Origin: an uncultured Prevotellaceae bacterium
GTDB lineage: Bacteria; Bacteroidota; Bacteroidia; Bacteroidales; Bacteroidaceae
Reading direction: 5' to 3'
DNA: 51,222 nt
Assembly (NCBI GenBank): GCA_900318795.1
Contig: ONLU01000027.1
Coordinates: 1 to 51,222, forward strand
The translations under genes and the position numbers were made by a program. The notes under the pieces are model-generated. The model worked only from the letters and a program-made list of their open reading frames with translations, did no database searches and was not told where the DNA came from. Positions 1 to 7,758 of the stretch are shown here, one piece after another. Position 1 is the first letter of the stretch. Each line of letters opens with the position of its first letter.

Positions 1-55
1 TGTGCTCCTTCGGTGATGCTGATGACTTCTTTTTAGGTTTCTTTTCTTCGCTCAT
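1..55 (-). CDS. N-terminal fragment of an unidentified protein (cut by window edge)
   Basis: An ATG on the minus strand opens a frame that runs off the left edge after 18 codons (MSEEKKPKKKSSASPKEH). The visible part is lysine- and serine-rich and probably disordered. No family can be named. A consensus Bacteroidetes promoter lies just upstream, with its -7 box about 8 bases before the ATG, which supports a real start with a very short leader. Confidence 0.5.
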   Translation of the reverse strand, partial: MSEEKKPKKKSSASPKEH

Positions 56-62
56 AGTACCG

Positions 63-93
63 CAAAGTTAACACCAAAAAGACACGCATGCAA
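63..93 (-). promoter_or_regulatory. Bacteroidetes-type promoter for the left-edge gene
   Basis: On the minus strand, TAACTTTG (63-70) matches the -7 consensus TAnnTTTG. A TTG at 91-93 lies 20 bases upstream, the usual -33 spacing. It points at the ATG at 55. Confidence 0.6.
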
Positions 94-124
94 GAAAAAA
101 CGCCACAACTTTCCGTCGTGGCGT
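94..124 (-). terminator. Rho-independent terminator after the XRE gene remnant
   Basis: Seven-base arms at 100-106 (ACGCCAC) and 118-124 (GTGGCGT) form a hairpin. On the minus strand it is followed by a run of T, read from the A run at 94-100. It lies 25 bases past the XRE stop and slightly overlaps the -33 region of the next gene's promoter. Confidence 0.75.
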
Positions 125-148
125 AAAAAGGAAAGCAATAGGTTTCGC

Positions 149-357
149 TTAAGGCGTGAAAAGGTCACGTACACGAACGCCAAGAGCCTCCGCTATGGTA
201 TGCAAGCGCCATAGCGAAGGCTCCCTTCGCCCACTCCAAAACTGACGGATAGCCTGGGGCGATATACCTAACCGGTTGGCTAATTCTACACTATTTACGT
301 TTTTTCCCTCATCACTTTCAGCAGCTGTAGCTGCGATTCATACTTTTCTCGTTTCAT
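149..357 (-). pseudogene. XRE-family HTH regulator, frameshifted in a homopolymer
   Basis: Read from ATG 355-357 the protein starts MKREKYESQLQLLKVMREK and then stops at TAA directly after a run of six A. Moving one frame at that run gives NVNSVELANRLGISPQAIRQ and continues to WRLHTIAEALGVRVRDLFTP, a typical Cro/C1-type helix-turn-helix of about 68 residues in total. The downstream frame has no start codon of its own before an upstream stop. One extra A in the run would restore a complete small DNA-binding protein. Either the gene is inactivated by slippage or the base is a sequencing error. It would have been a repressor-like transcription factor; its target is unknown. Confidence 0.8.
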
Positions 358-384
358 TGTTGTTTGTTTTTTTTTTTAAAGTTA

Positions 385-448
385 GACATAAAAAAAAGCC
401 CCACCGCCCGTTCCAGGGCAGTGAGGCCGTTAGGTTATTTTGCTGTTT
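385..448 (-). repeat. 64-bp direct repeat, copy 1, containing a terminator
   Basis: This 64-base stretch matches 5125-5188 at 62 positions. Inside it, arms at 398-409 (gccccaccgccc) and 416-427 (gggcagtgaggc) pair over 12 bases with G-U wobbles. They are followed on the minus strand by eight T, so it works as a rho-independent terminator just after the stop of the surface protein gene at 451. Confidence 0.85.
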
Positions 449-450
449 TG

Positions 451-1851
451 TTATCTCACAATCACTTTACGTCCGTTCTGGATGTAGACACCCTTCTTCG
501 TGGGGTTGCCTTCCAGCTTGCGGCCGTTCAGGTCGTACCATACACTGTTGACAGCACTCACCTTGACACTGTCGATGCCAGTGATCACCTGAACAGCATC
601 TTTCGCATCCTGAACAGCCTTCTTCAGAGCCTCGGCAGCATTGTCAACAGCCTGCTGAGTAGCAGCCTTGTCGGCCTGCACGCCCTTGGCGGCGTTGATG
701 GCCTCGAGCAGCGTGGCGGCAATATCGGCATAGTCGGCAGTGATGCTCTCATAGTAGTCAGCGGCATCCGTGATGGCTGCGTCGAGAGTGGTCTTGTCGG
801 CCACGATGGTGAACGTCGTCGAGACCGTGCCGGTGTAGTTGCCCTTTCCGGTGATGGTGACCGTAGCCTCGCCGGTCTCAGTGTTGTTGGTGTACTCCAC
901 CGTGTAGTCCGTCTCCTCTGTGAGCGTCGCGTCGCCGTCGGTCACCACAACCGCAGGTGTCAGCGGGCTGCCGGTATAGGTCTGCTCGGCAATCTCGCCG
1001 ATCATCGTGGCAGCCACCTCCTTCGCTACCACCGTCACCTCATACCAGTCGCTGGCGGCTCTATAGTTGGAACTACCGCTCAGTCTGGCAGTAATCCTCA
1101 CCTTTCCCACACCCACAATATGAACCTTTCCGGTAGAGCTGTTGACGGTGGCTATACTAATGTCATTTGATGAATAGCTTAGGATGCCTCCGCCAGAAGT
1201 GGTCGGCACGATGGTGAAGTCCGGATCACCGAACGTCCTCGTGAAATGATAAGGGTTGAACGTCACGTCGCGTGAAGCCTTGTTGATGGTGAAATTCTTC
1301 GAGACTGAGCCTGTGTAATTGCCCTTACCAGTAACAGTGGCAGTAGCCGTGCCGGCATTGGTGTTGTTCGAGTATGTCACGGTGTAGTCCTTGCCCTCCA
1401 CAAGCGTATAATCGCCGTCCTTCACGGTGACGTTGGGTTTCTTGGCTGAGCCGGTATAGGTCACGGAAGGGATATCCTGGATCCATGTGTCCTGGATGAT
1501 CTTAATGTACTTGACTGAGATCTCGACGTTGGCGCGCTCCATGGTGAACGTCCACTGGTCCTCTGTGTTAGCCACTGGCGACAGCGTGAAATCGTTCAGC
1601 AGGTCGATGGCACGGCGCGGGGCATTGACCACGGCGGCGTGCCACTGGCCGGTTACCGTGCCCACGGTCCAGCCCTCGTCGGGGGTGATGGTGACGGTCA
1701 CCTCGTCGCCCTCGTTGGCTGTTGTGGCATTCTCCGTCGTGCCAACCTTAAGGCTGATGGTGCCGTGCTCGTTTGTGCCGACGGTCAGATTATAGGCGCT
1801 TGCGGTCAGTGCCACGAGTGCCAGTGCTAATATTGATAATGCTTTTTTCAT
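451..1851 (-). CDS. Secreted repeat protein with Ig-like domains and a conserved C-terminal tail
   Basis: A 466-residue predicted exported protein. Residues 1-19 are a signal peptide (MKKALSILALALVALTASA). Two related repeats of about 60 residues, near 129-187 and 287-345, share the pattern YTGS...DYTV.Y.NNT...GKGNYTG. Between them lies a BIg2-like stretch (SYSSNDISIATVNSSTGKV). Residues around 350-420 are helical and Ala/Asp-rich, like FIVAR-type modules. The tail WYDLNGRKLEGNPTKKGVYI resembles the C-terminal segment on many secreted Prevotella proteins, sometimes linked to type IX secretion; that link is inference. It lies 7 bases after a paralogous upstream gene and is followed by a strong terminator. 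A surface adhesin or scaffold is possible; no enzyme motif is visible. Confidence 0.8.
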   Translation of the reverse strand: MKKALSILALALVALTASAYNLTVGTNEHGTISLKVGTTENATTANEGDEVTVTITPDEGWTVGTVTGQWHAAVVNAPRRAIDLLNDFTLSPVANTEDQWTFTMERANVEISVKYIKIIQDTWIQDIPSVTYTGSAKKPNVTVKDGDYTLVEGKDYTVTYSNNTNAGTATATVTGKGNYTGSVSKNFTINKASRDVTFNPYHFTRTFGDPDFTIVPTTSGGGILSYSSNDISIATVNSSTGKVHIVGVGKVRITARLSGSSNYRAASDWYEVTVVAKEVAATMIGEIAEQTYTGSPLTPAVVVTDGDATLTEETDYTVEYTNNTETGEATVTITGKGNYTGTVSTTFTIVADKTTLDAAITDAADYYESITADYADIAATLLEAINAAKGVQADKAATQQAVDNAAEALKKAVQDAKDAVQVITGIDSVKVSAVNSVWYDLNGRKLEGNPTKKGVYIQNGRKVIVR

Positions 1852-1858
1852 ATTCTCC

Positions 1859-4000
1859 TTACTTTATTACTACCTTGCGGCCATTGTTAATATATACACC
1901 CTTCTTCGTCGGACGGCCTTGCAGCTTGCGGCCGTTCAGGTCGTACCAGTCGCCACTCGTCCTTTGTCCATTGTCGATGACTCCAATGCCTGTGACTTCA
2001 CCGAAGACGATGGTCATAGCGGGAGCGGCGTTGGCCGAATTAGAAATCTCCAGCCAGCACTTGTTGGCGGCCACTGGCAGGGCTTCCTTCACCCAGACGA
2101 ACTGCTTGCCATTGAGGGCGTAGTTGCTCTTCGTGCTGGTCGAGGCGGCGATGGTTCCGCCAGTCAGGGTACCCTTGAACTCAGGAGCCACGGCCTGGTT
2201 GGTTGTCGCATCGGTCGGGATAAGGATGATAGTCTTCTCGGCAGCTGCGCCGTTGTAGATGAGGAACGGCATCTCGGCATTGGCCGATGTAATCTCGGTG
2301 GCCGTGGCGGTCTCTGTGCCTACTGCGCTGATGGTGTAGAGCTTGGCCTCCGTTTCAGAGGGCTCCAGTGTCAGGGCCATGTCGCTGTAGTAGGTCACAT
2401 ATTCGCCAGAAGCAACCGTGACGGGGAATCCTTTGATGGTCGCTGTCAAGCATGCGGGAGCAGTCTCGCAGTCGCTATGCGTGGCGTCGCCAACCACCTT
2501 ATACCATACGAAGTAGGTGCCAGGTGCTGCCTCCTCGGGGACGGTTGCCGTCCAGCCCGTGGTGGGAGCGGTCTGGTCGTCAGTGCCCAAAGCGTACTCG
2601 AAGGAGCCGCCGGCAGCTACGCCACCAGTCACCAGAGCCTGTGCACTACCCGTGGCATATACTTCTCCAATACTTGTAGGTGCGGTGGTCAGTGTGGCTG
2701 CAGGATAGTACTCTACCTCCAGCTCTACGTCGTATAATGGCATCGAGGCCAGTGTCCACGTCTTGCCGTCGGTCGAGGTCAAGGCGATGTCCAGTGCGGC
2801 TCCGATGGTCACCTTGAAGCTCTGGGCCGCCACATCGTTGTGGTTGTCGTCGCCGACTACCTTATAATATACAGTATAATCACGCTCGTCTGTGCCGGTC
2901 GGAATATCCGTGCTCCATGTCGTACCGTCGAGCGAGTACTGCATGGTGCCGATGCCTCCAGCCACTGAGCCTGCTACGATGAGTTCCTGTGCTAGTCCGG
3001 TGAAGTTCAACGTGTTGGCTGTCGGGGCTGTGATATCGGTCGCAGCAATATCGGCTGCAGCGATGGTGAATTTTGCGGAAACCGTACCAGTATAATTGCC
3101 CTTACCGGTAATGGTAACGGTGGGAGCGTTCTCAGCTGTCGACAGGGCGGCATTCGTGTTATTGCTGTAGCTCACGGTGTAGTGGGTGTCCTGGGTCAGC
3201 GTGGTCTCGCCGTCCTTCACGGTGACAGTCGGTTCCTGGGCTTCACCGTTATAGGTGAACGACTCTTGGCCTAACGTCAGAGTGAGGCCTACTGCACTGA
3301 CTGGGTTCACGGTCAGCTTGACATTCGTCGTTGCACTATTATAGTTCGTACCGTCGGTTGGTGTGAACGTCACTTCATACTCTGTGGTTTCGCTATCAGA
3401 GACAGAAGGAACCGTGGTCGAAGTAGTCCATGTAAAGCTACCTGCAACGGTTTGCGAATTGCAAGTGGCAGAACCACCATCCAGCGTACTCTCTGCCAGC
3501 GTCTGTCCGTACGTGATAGCTCCAGCTGTCGGGGCTTCAGAGATGGTTGGCGTGGCCTTGGCGATGTTCACCGACAGGGGGCCTGCAGGGGCGATGTCCC
3601 CATGCGTTTCGTCGCCCACCACCTTATACCATACATAATACTGACCGACATCGGTACCCGTAGGAACAGTTTCGCTCCAGGCGCTTGCATCGGTGGGAGC
3701 AGCATCGGCAGTGCCGAGTCCATAGTAGAGGGTACCGTCCGTGGCTGTGCCTGCGTTAATCAAGTTCTGAGCCCCACCAGTATATTCGAGGCCGGTTGCA
3801 GCCGTTGGTGCTGCTGTCAGTGTGGCTGGGTCATAGTATTCTATCTCCAGCTCGACGTCGTATCCGGGCATCGTGCTGAGTGTCCACACCGTACCGTTGG
3901 CACTGGACGTAAGGCTGATGGGTGCCGGGTCGTCGTCAGCCCATGCGCCCGTCGCTGCTGTCAGCAGCAGTGCCATGATGTATAGAAATCGATGTTTCAT
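1859..4000 (-). CDS. Large secreted repeat protein, paralogue of the downstream gene
   Basis: About 713 residues from the chosen ATG (3998-4000), which begins a good signal peptide (MKHRFLYIMALLLTAATGAWA). An in-frame ATG at 4010-4012 would add four residues. At least three repeats of about 85 residues carry TAAPT...YTG.AQ.L...G and end in YYVWYKVVGD. One YNGEAQEPTVTVKDG...GKGNYTG repeat matches the neighbouring gene. The C-terminal 30 residues (WYDLNGRKLQGRPTKKGVYI) are nearly identical to that gene's tail. The two genes form an operon with a 7-base gap and probably arose by duplication and reshuffling. Function is unknown; cell-surface location is inferred from the signal peptide and tail. 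Confidence 0.8.
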   Translation of the reverse strand: MKHRFLYIMALLLTAATGAWADDDPAPISLTSSANGTVWTLSTMPGYDVELEIEYYDPATLTAAPTAATGLEYTGGAQNLINAGTATDGTLYYGLGTADAAPTDASAWSETVPTGTDVGQYYVWYKVVGDETHGDIAPAGPLSVNIAKATPTISEAPTAGAITYGQTLAESTLDGGSATCNSQTVAGSFTWTTSTTVPSVSDSETTEYEVTFTPTDGTNYNSATTNVKLTVNPVSAVGLTLTLGQESFTYNGEAQEPTVTVKDGETTLTQDTHYTVSYSNNTNAALSTAENAPTVTITGKGNYTGTVSAKFTIAAADIAATDITAPTANTLNFTGLAQELIVAGSVAGGIGTMQYSLDGTTWSTDIPTGTDERDYTVYYKVVGDDNHNDVAAQSFKVTIGAALDIALTSTDGKTWTLASMPLYDVELEVEYYPAATLTTAPTSIGEVYATGSAQALVTGGVAAGGSFEYALGTDDQTAPTTGWTATVPEEAAPGTYFVWYKVVGDATHSDCETAPACLTATIKGFPVTVASGEYVTYYSDMALTLEPSETEAKLYTISAVGTETATATEITSANAEMPFLIYNGAAAEKTIILIPTDATTNQAVAPEFKGTLTGGTIAASTSTKSNYALNGKQFVWVKEALPVAANKCWLEISNSANAAPAMTIVFGEVTGIGVIDNGQRTSGDWYDLNGRKLQGRPTKKGVYINNGRKVVIK

Positions 4001-4053
4001 TATCTTAATCATTTTTTGTTTATACTTTGTTTGTTATACTATTTTCTGTTGTC

Positions 4054-4107
4054 GCCTCGGCGATGCGATGACAATGCTAAAGACAAACGGATACAAAGCG
4101 CCGAGGC
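4054..4107. repeat. Inverted repeat upstream of the surface protein operon
   Basis: GCCTCGGCG (4054-4062) and CGCCGAGGC (4099-4107) are perfect 9-base inverted arms around a 36-base loop. A third partial copy, CTCGGCG, lies at 4121-4127. The spacer between the toxin stop (4180) and the secreted protein start (4000) holds nothing else recognisable. It could be a long-loop terminator, a leader structure or a protein-binding site. Confidence 0.5.
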
Positions 4108-4179
4108 ATCGGTGTGATGTCTCGGCGGAAATTTTCTGTTTTTTTTTGAGGTGAGTGAGGTGGTTCTGAAGAATAGCTT

Positions 4180-4590
4180 CTACAATGATTCCATCTCTGT
4201 CAAGAGTTCATTTGCCGTCATCAGCGGCAGGTTGCTGAACTCTGTGAAGTGTCGCTTGTTGCCCGTGACGATGACTTCGCATCCGGCCACCTTAGCACAT
4301 TGGTATTGCAGCATGTCTTCAAAGTCCTTTACTTGGTGAGCCAATGCAGCTTGTAGTTGGTCGCTATCCATTGGTAGGACTTTGATGAACCCTGTGAGCA
4401 TTGCAAACAAGCCGTAGATGTCGGTCTTGCCGTCAAGGATGTAGGCCATGTTTGCGAACGTAAGAAACGAAGCATAGAGATCTATGTCACCGTCTCGTCC
4501 GCGCATAAGCAGTTGCTTGGCATCGTCGCCGCCAGCGCGGGCCTGAATGTAGTCTATCAGGATGTTGGTGTCAAGAAATACGCGTTTCAT
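4180..4590 (-). CDS. PIN-domain ribonuclease toxin (VapC-like)
   Basis: A 136-residue protein with the PIN fold pattern. The first metal-binding Asp is in VFLDTNILIDY at residues 4-14. Acidic residues in KDFEDMLQY (about 88-96) fit the second cluster, and VTGNKRHF (about 108-115) matches the last motif of the subfamily, where Asn replaces Asp. PIN toxins of type II systems cleave RNA and are held inactive by a partner encoded just upstream. The upstream small gene overlaps this one by four bases (ATGA), the usual toxin-antitoxin arrangement. The RNA target cannot be predicted from sequence. Confidence 0.85.
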   Translation of the reverse strand: MKRVFLDTNILIDYIQARAGGDDAKQLLMRGRDGDIDLYASFLTFANMAYILDGKTDIYGLFAMLTGFIKVLPMDSDQLQAALAHQVKDFEDMLQYQCAKVAGCEVIVTGNKRHFTEFSNLPLMTANELLTEMESL

Positions 4591-4817
4591 CGGCTCAGAA
4601 TTGCTTTCAGTCTTGGGTCACCGTCTATCTCTTCTTGAGAAAATGTAGCGCATCCGCTCCATTTCTCAATATCGGGAGCTACGGGTCTTACCGTGTAGCC
4701 TTTCTCTTGTGCTGCCACTTGCTCTGATTGCTGGGCCATCTTACGAAGCATCACATCGCTGTCGAGCATCGGATTCATTTCGCGGAACAATTCCGCACGT
4801 AGTTGCAATGTCTCCAT
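4587..4817 (-). CDS. Putative antitoxin of the PIN toxin
   Basis: A 76-residue protein with a helical N-terminal half and a tail ending GDPRLKAILSR, typical of small antitoxins paired with PIN toxins in Bacteroidetes. No ribbon-helix-helix or AbrB motif is obvious. The assignment rests mainly on its position: it is the first gene of a two-gene operon and overlaps the toxin start by four bases. It would bind the toxin and may autoregulate the promoter at 4923-4954. Confidence 0.65.
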   Translation of the reverse strand: METLQLRAELFREMNPMLDSDVMLRKMAQQSEQVAAQEKGYTVRPVAPDIEKWSGCATFSQEEIDGDPRLKAILSR

Positions 4818-4922
4818 AGTCCTAATGTTTTATTAGTTTGAACTTCGTTCGAAGCCGCTCACGCTCGGAATAGCCCGAAATGTTTTAAGCTCTTCGCTCG
4901 CTTAATCGCGGCTTTCTGGCTG

Positions 4923-4954
4923 CAAAGATACGATTTAGCGGGCAGAAAACCAAA
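4923..4954 (-). promoter_or_regulatory. Promoter of the toxin-antitoxin operon
   Basis: The minus strand shows TATCTTTG (4923-4930) and TTTG (4951-4954) 20 bases apart, a full match to the Bacteroidetes -7/-33 consensus. The leader to the ATG at 4817 is about 100 bases. The remaining spacer up to 5124 contains no frame or motif that can be named. Confidence 0.65.
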
Positions 4955-5124
4955 TTTTCCCCTCAGAAAATTCACCATTCTTGCGTCCCTTCGGTAGCAA
5001 GCGAGCAGAGCTCGAGGCACCGTGCGCTCGGCTATGCCGCTTTGCTATGCAAAGAACCGTCGTGAATAATTTCCGTTTGTGTCAGTAAGTCAAAGAGCGA
5101 CGAGCCGAAGGCAGTAGATCAGGG

Positions 5125-5188
5125 GACATAAAAAAAAGCCCCACCGCCCGTTTCAGGGCAGTGAGGCCGATAGGTTATTTTGCTGTTT
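5125..5188 (-). repeat. 64-bp direct repeat, copy 2, terminator of the efflux operon
   Basis: It matches 385-448 with two mismatches. The same GC-rich hairpin followed by a T run on the minus strand lies about 85 bases past the stop of the adaptor gene at 5274, so this copy probably ends the MacAB-like operon. Confidence 0.85.
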
Positions 5189-5228
5189 AGCAGGACGCGG
5201 AACAAATATCCTTCCCTGCGGTTCTTTG

Positions 5229-5256
5229 TCAATTATCAATTGTCAATTGTCAATTA
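5229..5256. repeat. Tandem heptamer repeat, four units
   Basis: Four consecutive heptamers read TCAATTA, TCAATTG, TCAATTG, TCAATTA. They lie in the spacer between the adaptor stop and its terminator. Similar AT-rich heptamer arrays occur at 41550-41591 and 50711-50745. Confidence 0.8.
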
Positions 5257-5273
5257 TCGAGAAGTCTTCCTGA

Positions 5274-6386
5274 TTAGTTTCCCTTTTCTTCTGTTATTAT
5301 CTCCGGGCCGCGGACTTTGTCCTTGGCGGTGAGGCCCTTCTTGATTTCGATGTTCACACCGTCGCTGAGGCCTGTGACGACATGCTGGCGCTCGTAGGTT
5401 TTCTCCTTGCCCTCACCTTTTACGATATAGACGAATGTCGAGTCGCCCGAGAACTCAATGGCACTCTCGGGAATGGTCAGCGCCTTCTGCACCTGAGCCA
5501 ATACGATTTCGGCATTGGCAGAGTAACCCGAGCGCAGCTTATCGTCCTTGGCCACCTTGACGGCTGCCTTGATTTCGAACTGGTTGGCGCCATTGCTCTC
5601 CGTAGCTTTGGGTGAGATATACTCCAAGGCAGCATCGAACTTCAGGTCCTGCAAGGCACCGATGGTAATCTTCATCGGCATCCCCTGCACCAGCTGGCCC
5701 ACCTCCGTCTCGTCGATATTGCCACGGAAGATGAGGTCGTTCATGTTGGCCACTGAGGCAATGGTAGTACCGTCGTTGAACGTGTTGCTGAGGATAACCG
5801 AGTTACCCACCTTGACGGGAACATCCAAAATGACACCGCTGATGGTGGAGCGCACCAGTGTGGAAGAGGCCGAGGCATTGCTTTTAGACACACCGTCGCG
5901 CACTACCTGCAAGGCATCCTGGGCAGCCACGATTTCCTCCTTGGTCTGACGCAGCTTCTGGCGAATCTTCTCGAACTCGTCAGCAGACACCAGCTGCTTG
6001 TCGTAGAGTTTCTTCTGGCGCTCATAGTCTATCTGAGCCTGTTGCTGGTTGATTTCTGCCAGACGAACACGAGCCTCAGCCGAGGAGAGCTGTCCCATGT
6101 CGGGAATCACCTTCACCTTGGCAATGACCTCGCCCTGCTGTACATACTGTCCGGGCTCCTTCATCAGCTGGGTGATGATGCCCGAAATCTGGGGTTTGAT
6201 GTTCACCTCATTGCGAGGCTCAATCTTGCCCGTGATGATGGTCGTCTTCTTGACCTCATTCATGGCAGGCGTAAACTCGTTGTACACAATCTCCTTGGGC
6301 TGGCTCTTCTGCCACAGGAACACGAACGTTCCGATGAAAATCAGTGCAATGACGGCTGCAATGATCAGTTTGCTGTACTTCTTCAT
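5274..6386 (-). CDS. Efflux RND/ABC periplasmic adaptor subunit (MacA/HlyD family)
   Basis: A 370-residue membrane-fusion protein. One N-terminal transmembrane helix (about residues 7-25) anchors it in the inner membrane. A biotinyl/lipoyl-like half motif (KIEPRNEVNIKPQISGII, about 54-71) is followed by a helical hairpin rich in Gln, Glu and Lys (about 100-165). The second lipoyl half and beta-barrel follow (STISGVILDVPVKVGNSV). It would bridge the two MacB-type permeases encoded upstream to an outer membrane channel that is not in the window. It is the last gene of the operon, after a 90-base spacer with an inverted repeat, and a strong terminator follows. Confidence 0.88.
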   Translation of the reverse strand: MKKYSKLIIAAVIALIFIGTFVFLWQKSQPKEIVYNEFTPAMNEVKKTTIITGKIEPRNEVNIKPQISGIITQLMKEPGQYVQQGEVIAKVKVIPDMGQLSSAEARVRLAEINQQQAQIDYERQKKLYDKQLVSADEFEKIRQKLRQTKEEIVAAQDALQVVRDGVSKSNASASSTLVRSTISGVILDVPVKVGNSVILSNTFNDGTTIASVANMNDLIFRGNIDETEVGQLVQGMPMKITIGALQDLKFDAALEYISPKATESNGANQFEIKAAVKVAKDDKLRSGYSANAEIVLAQVQKALTIPESAIEFSGDSTFVYIVKGEGKEKTYERQHVVTGLSDGVNIEIKKGLTAKDKVRGPEIITEEKGN

Positions 6387-6430
6387 ATTGTTTTCTTGTT
6401 TTCGTTGTTGTCTGTTGTTTCTATAGTTTT

Positions 6431-6469
6431 GACCAGGTTGGACTAGGTCTGACTAGGTTTAACCTGGTC
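6431..6469. repeat. Inverted repeat with decamer periodicity between permease and adaptor genes
   Basis: GACCAGGTT (6431-6439) and AACCTGGTC (6461-6469) are perfect 9-base inverted arms. The stretch also reads as four imperfect 10-base units (GACCAGGTTG, GACTAGGTCT, GACTAGGTTT, AACCTGGTCT). It could form an intercistronic hairpin that tunes adaptor expression. Confidence 0.65.
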
Positions 6470-6476
6470 TTGGTCG

Positions 6477-7733
6477 TTACTCGTCGCGCATGGCGTCTAC
6501 GGGTTTGATACTCATGGCCCGGGCTGCAGGAGCCAAGCCTGCCAAGACCCCCATTGCCGACACCGCCAGTGCAGCAGAGATGGCTGTCCAGAAGCCCACC
6601 TGGAAGTGGGCGTTGACGATGCCGTCTTCCGTATTGCCTATCTCCAGCATCTGGAGGATAAGCACTCCCAGCAGTATGCCGCTCATGCCAGCCACGAGGG
6701 TGAGGACGATGCTCTCCGAGATAATCTGCGTCAGGATGATTCGCGGCGTAGCCCCAATGGCGCGTCGGATGCCAATCTCCGTGGTTCGCTCACGGACGGT
6801 GACCATCATGATGTTCGACACACCTATGGCACCAGCCAACAGAGTGCCGAGACCAACCAACCAGATGAGGAAGTTGACACCACGGAAAAGGTTGTCCAAC
6901 AGTTGGAACAGCACCTCCGTATTGAACACCATCACGCCCAGTTCGTCCGTCGGGTCAATCAGGTGAGCCCGTGCTACAGTTTCGCGAATGCGAGCAGACA
7001 AGCCGCTCATGACGACCCCCTTGCGCCCCGTGACAGCAATCAAGTCCACCTCGTTGCCACGATTGTAGGTTTGCTGCACCAGTGTCAGCGGCAAAGTAAT
7101 CTTCTCCTCGGCACGTCCGTTGAAGTTCATACCGCCCGAGGCGTTATAGTCCACTCCAATGACCTCAAAGTAGGTAGAGTCCACTCGGATCATCTTGCCA
7201 CACGGGTCACCACCCTCCTTGAAGAGATCCTTGTATATCTTCTTGCCCAGCACACAGACCTTACGCTGTTGCTGCAAGTCCATCTGGTTGATATATCGGC
7301 CATAGTACATCTTAGGAGCCACGATGCTGGCATACTCTGGTGTCACACCCTGGATGCGAGGTGTCGTCTTCTGGTCGCCATAGTAAGCCGTGCTGCTCCT
7401 GCCCCATGCGCTAAAGAGCACCGGTGCAACGACATCCAGTTCCGGCACGCGCTGGCGCAGACGCTCTATGTCCTTGTATTCCATGGCCCACCAGCGTCCC
7501 TTGCGGAATCCCTTGTAGGGTTTGGTGGTCTGCTGTGCCCATATCATGGCAGTGTTCTGGGCAAACCCCTCGAAGTTGCGATTCAGCATCTCCTTCAGTC
7601 CCTTTCCGCCCCCCATGAGGGCCACCAGCATGAAGACCCCCCAGAAGACGCCGAAGCCTGTCAGCAAGCTTCTGCTCTTGTTTCTGGTCAGTGTGTCCAG
7701 TATTTCGCGATATGAATCTAAGTCTATTTTCAT
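6477..7733 (-). CDS. MacB-like ABC transporter permease (second of two)
   Basis: About 418 residues from ATG 7731-7733 (MKIDLDSYREILDTL), which matches how this family usually begins. An upstream in-frame ATG at 7767-7769 would overlap the preceding gene by 11 bases. The order is an N-terminal transmembrane helix, a large periplasmic MacB_PCD-type domain, and three C-terminal helices of the FtsX type with the motif ERTTEIGIRRAIGATPR. It is paired with the homologous permease upstream; together with one ATPase and one adaptor they make a tripartite MacAB-type exporter. The substrate is unknown (macrolides, peptides or lipids in characterised systems). Confidence 0.88.
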   Translation of the reverse strand: MKIDLDSYREILDTLTRNKSRSLLTGFGVFWGVFMLVALMGGGKGLKEMLNRNFEGFAQNTAMIWAQQTTKPYKGFRKGRWWAMEYKDIERLRQRVPELDVVAPVLFSAWGRSSTAYYGDQKTTPRIQGVTPEYASIVAPKMYYGRYINQMDLQQQRKVCVLGKKIYKDLFKEGGDPCGKMIRVDSTYFEVIGVDYNASGGMNFNGRAEEKITLPLTLVQQTYNRGNEVDLIAVTGRKGVVMSGLSARIRETVARAHLIDPTDELGVMVFNTEVLFQLLDNLFRGVNFLIWLVGLGTLLAGAIGVSNIMMVTVRERTTEIGIRRAIGATPRIILTQIISESIVLTLVAGMSGILLGVLILQMLEIGNTEDGIVNAHFQVGFWTAISAALAVSAMGVLAGLAPAARAMSIKPVDAMRDE

Positions 7734-7758
7734 ACTTTCTGGTGTTACCAGTTTTTTA

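Noticed and set aside
364-1170. Long plus-strand frames over the surface protein genes (also 1919-2737 and 3452-3985)
   Set aside because: They are antisense shadows of repeat-rich GC-biased genes that have signal peptides and domains on the minus strand.
6606-7715. 369-codon frame antisense to the permease gene
   Set aside because: The minus strand encodes a convincing MacB-type permease; the antisense frame has a His/Gln-rich composition typical of shadows.
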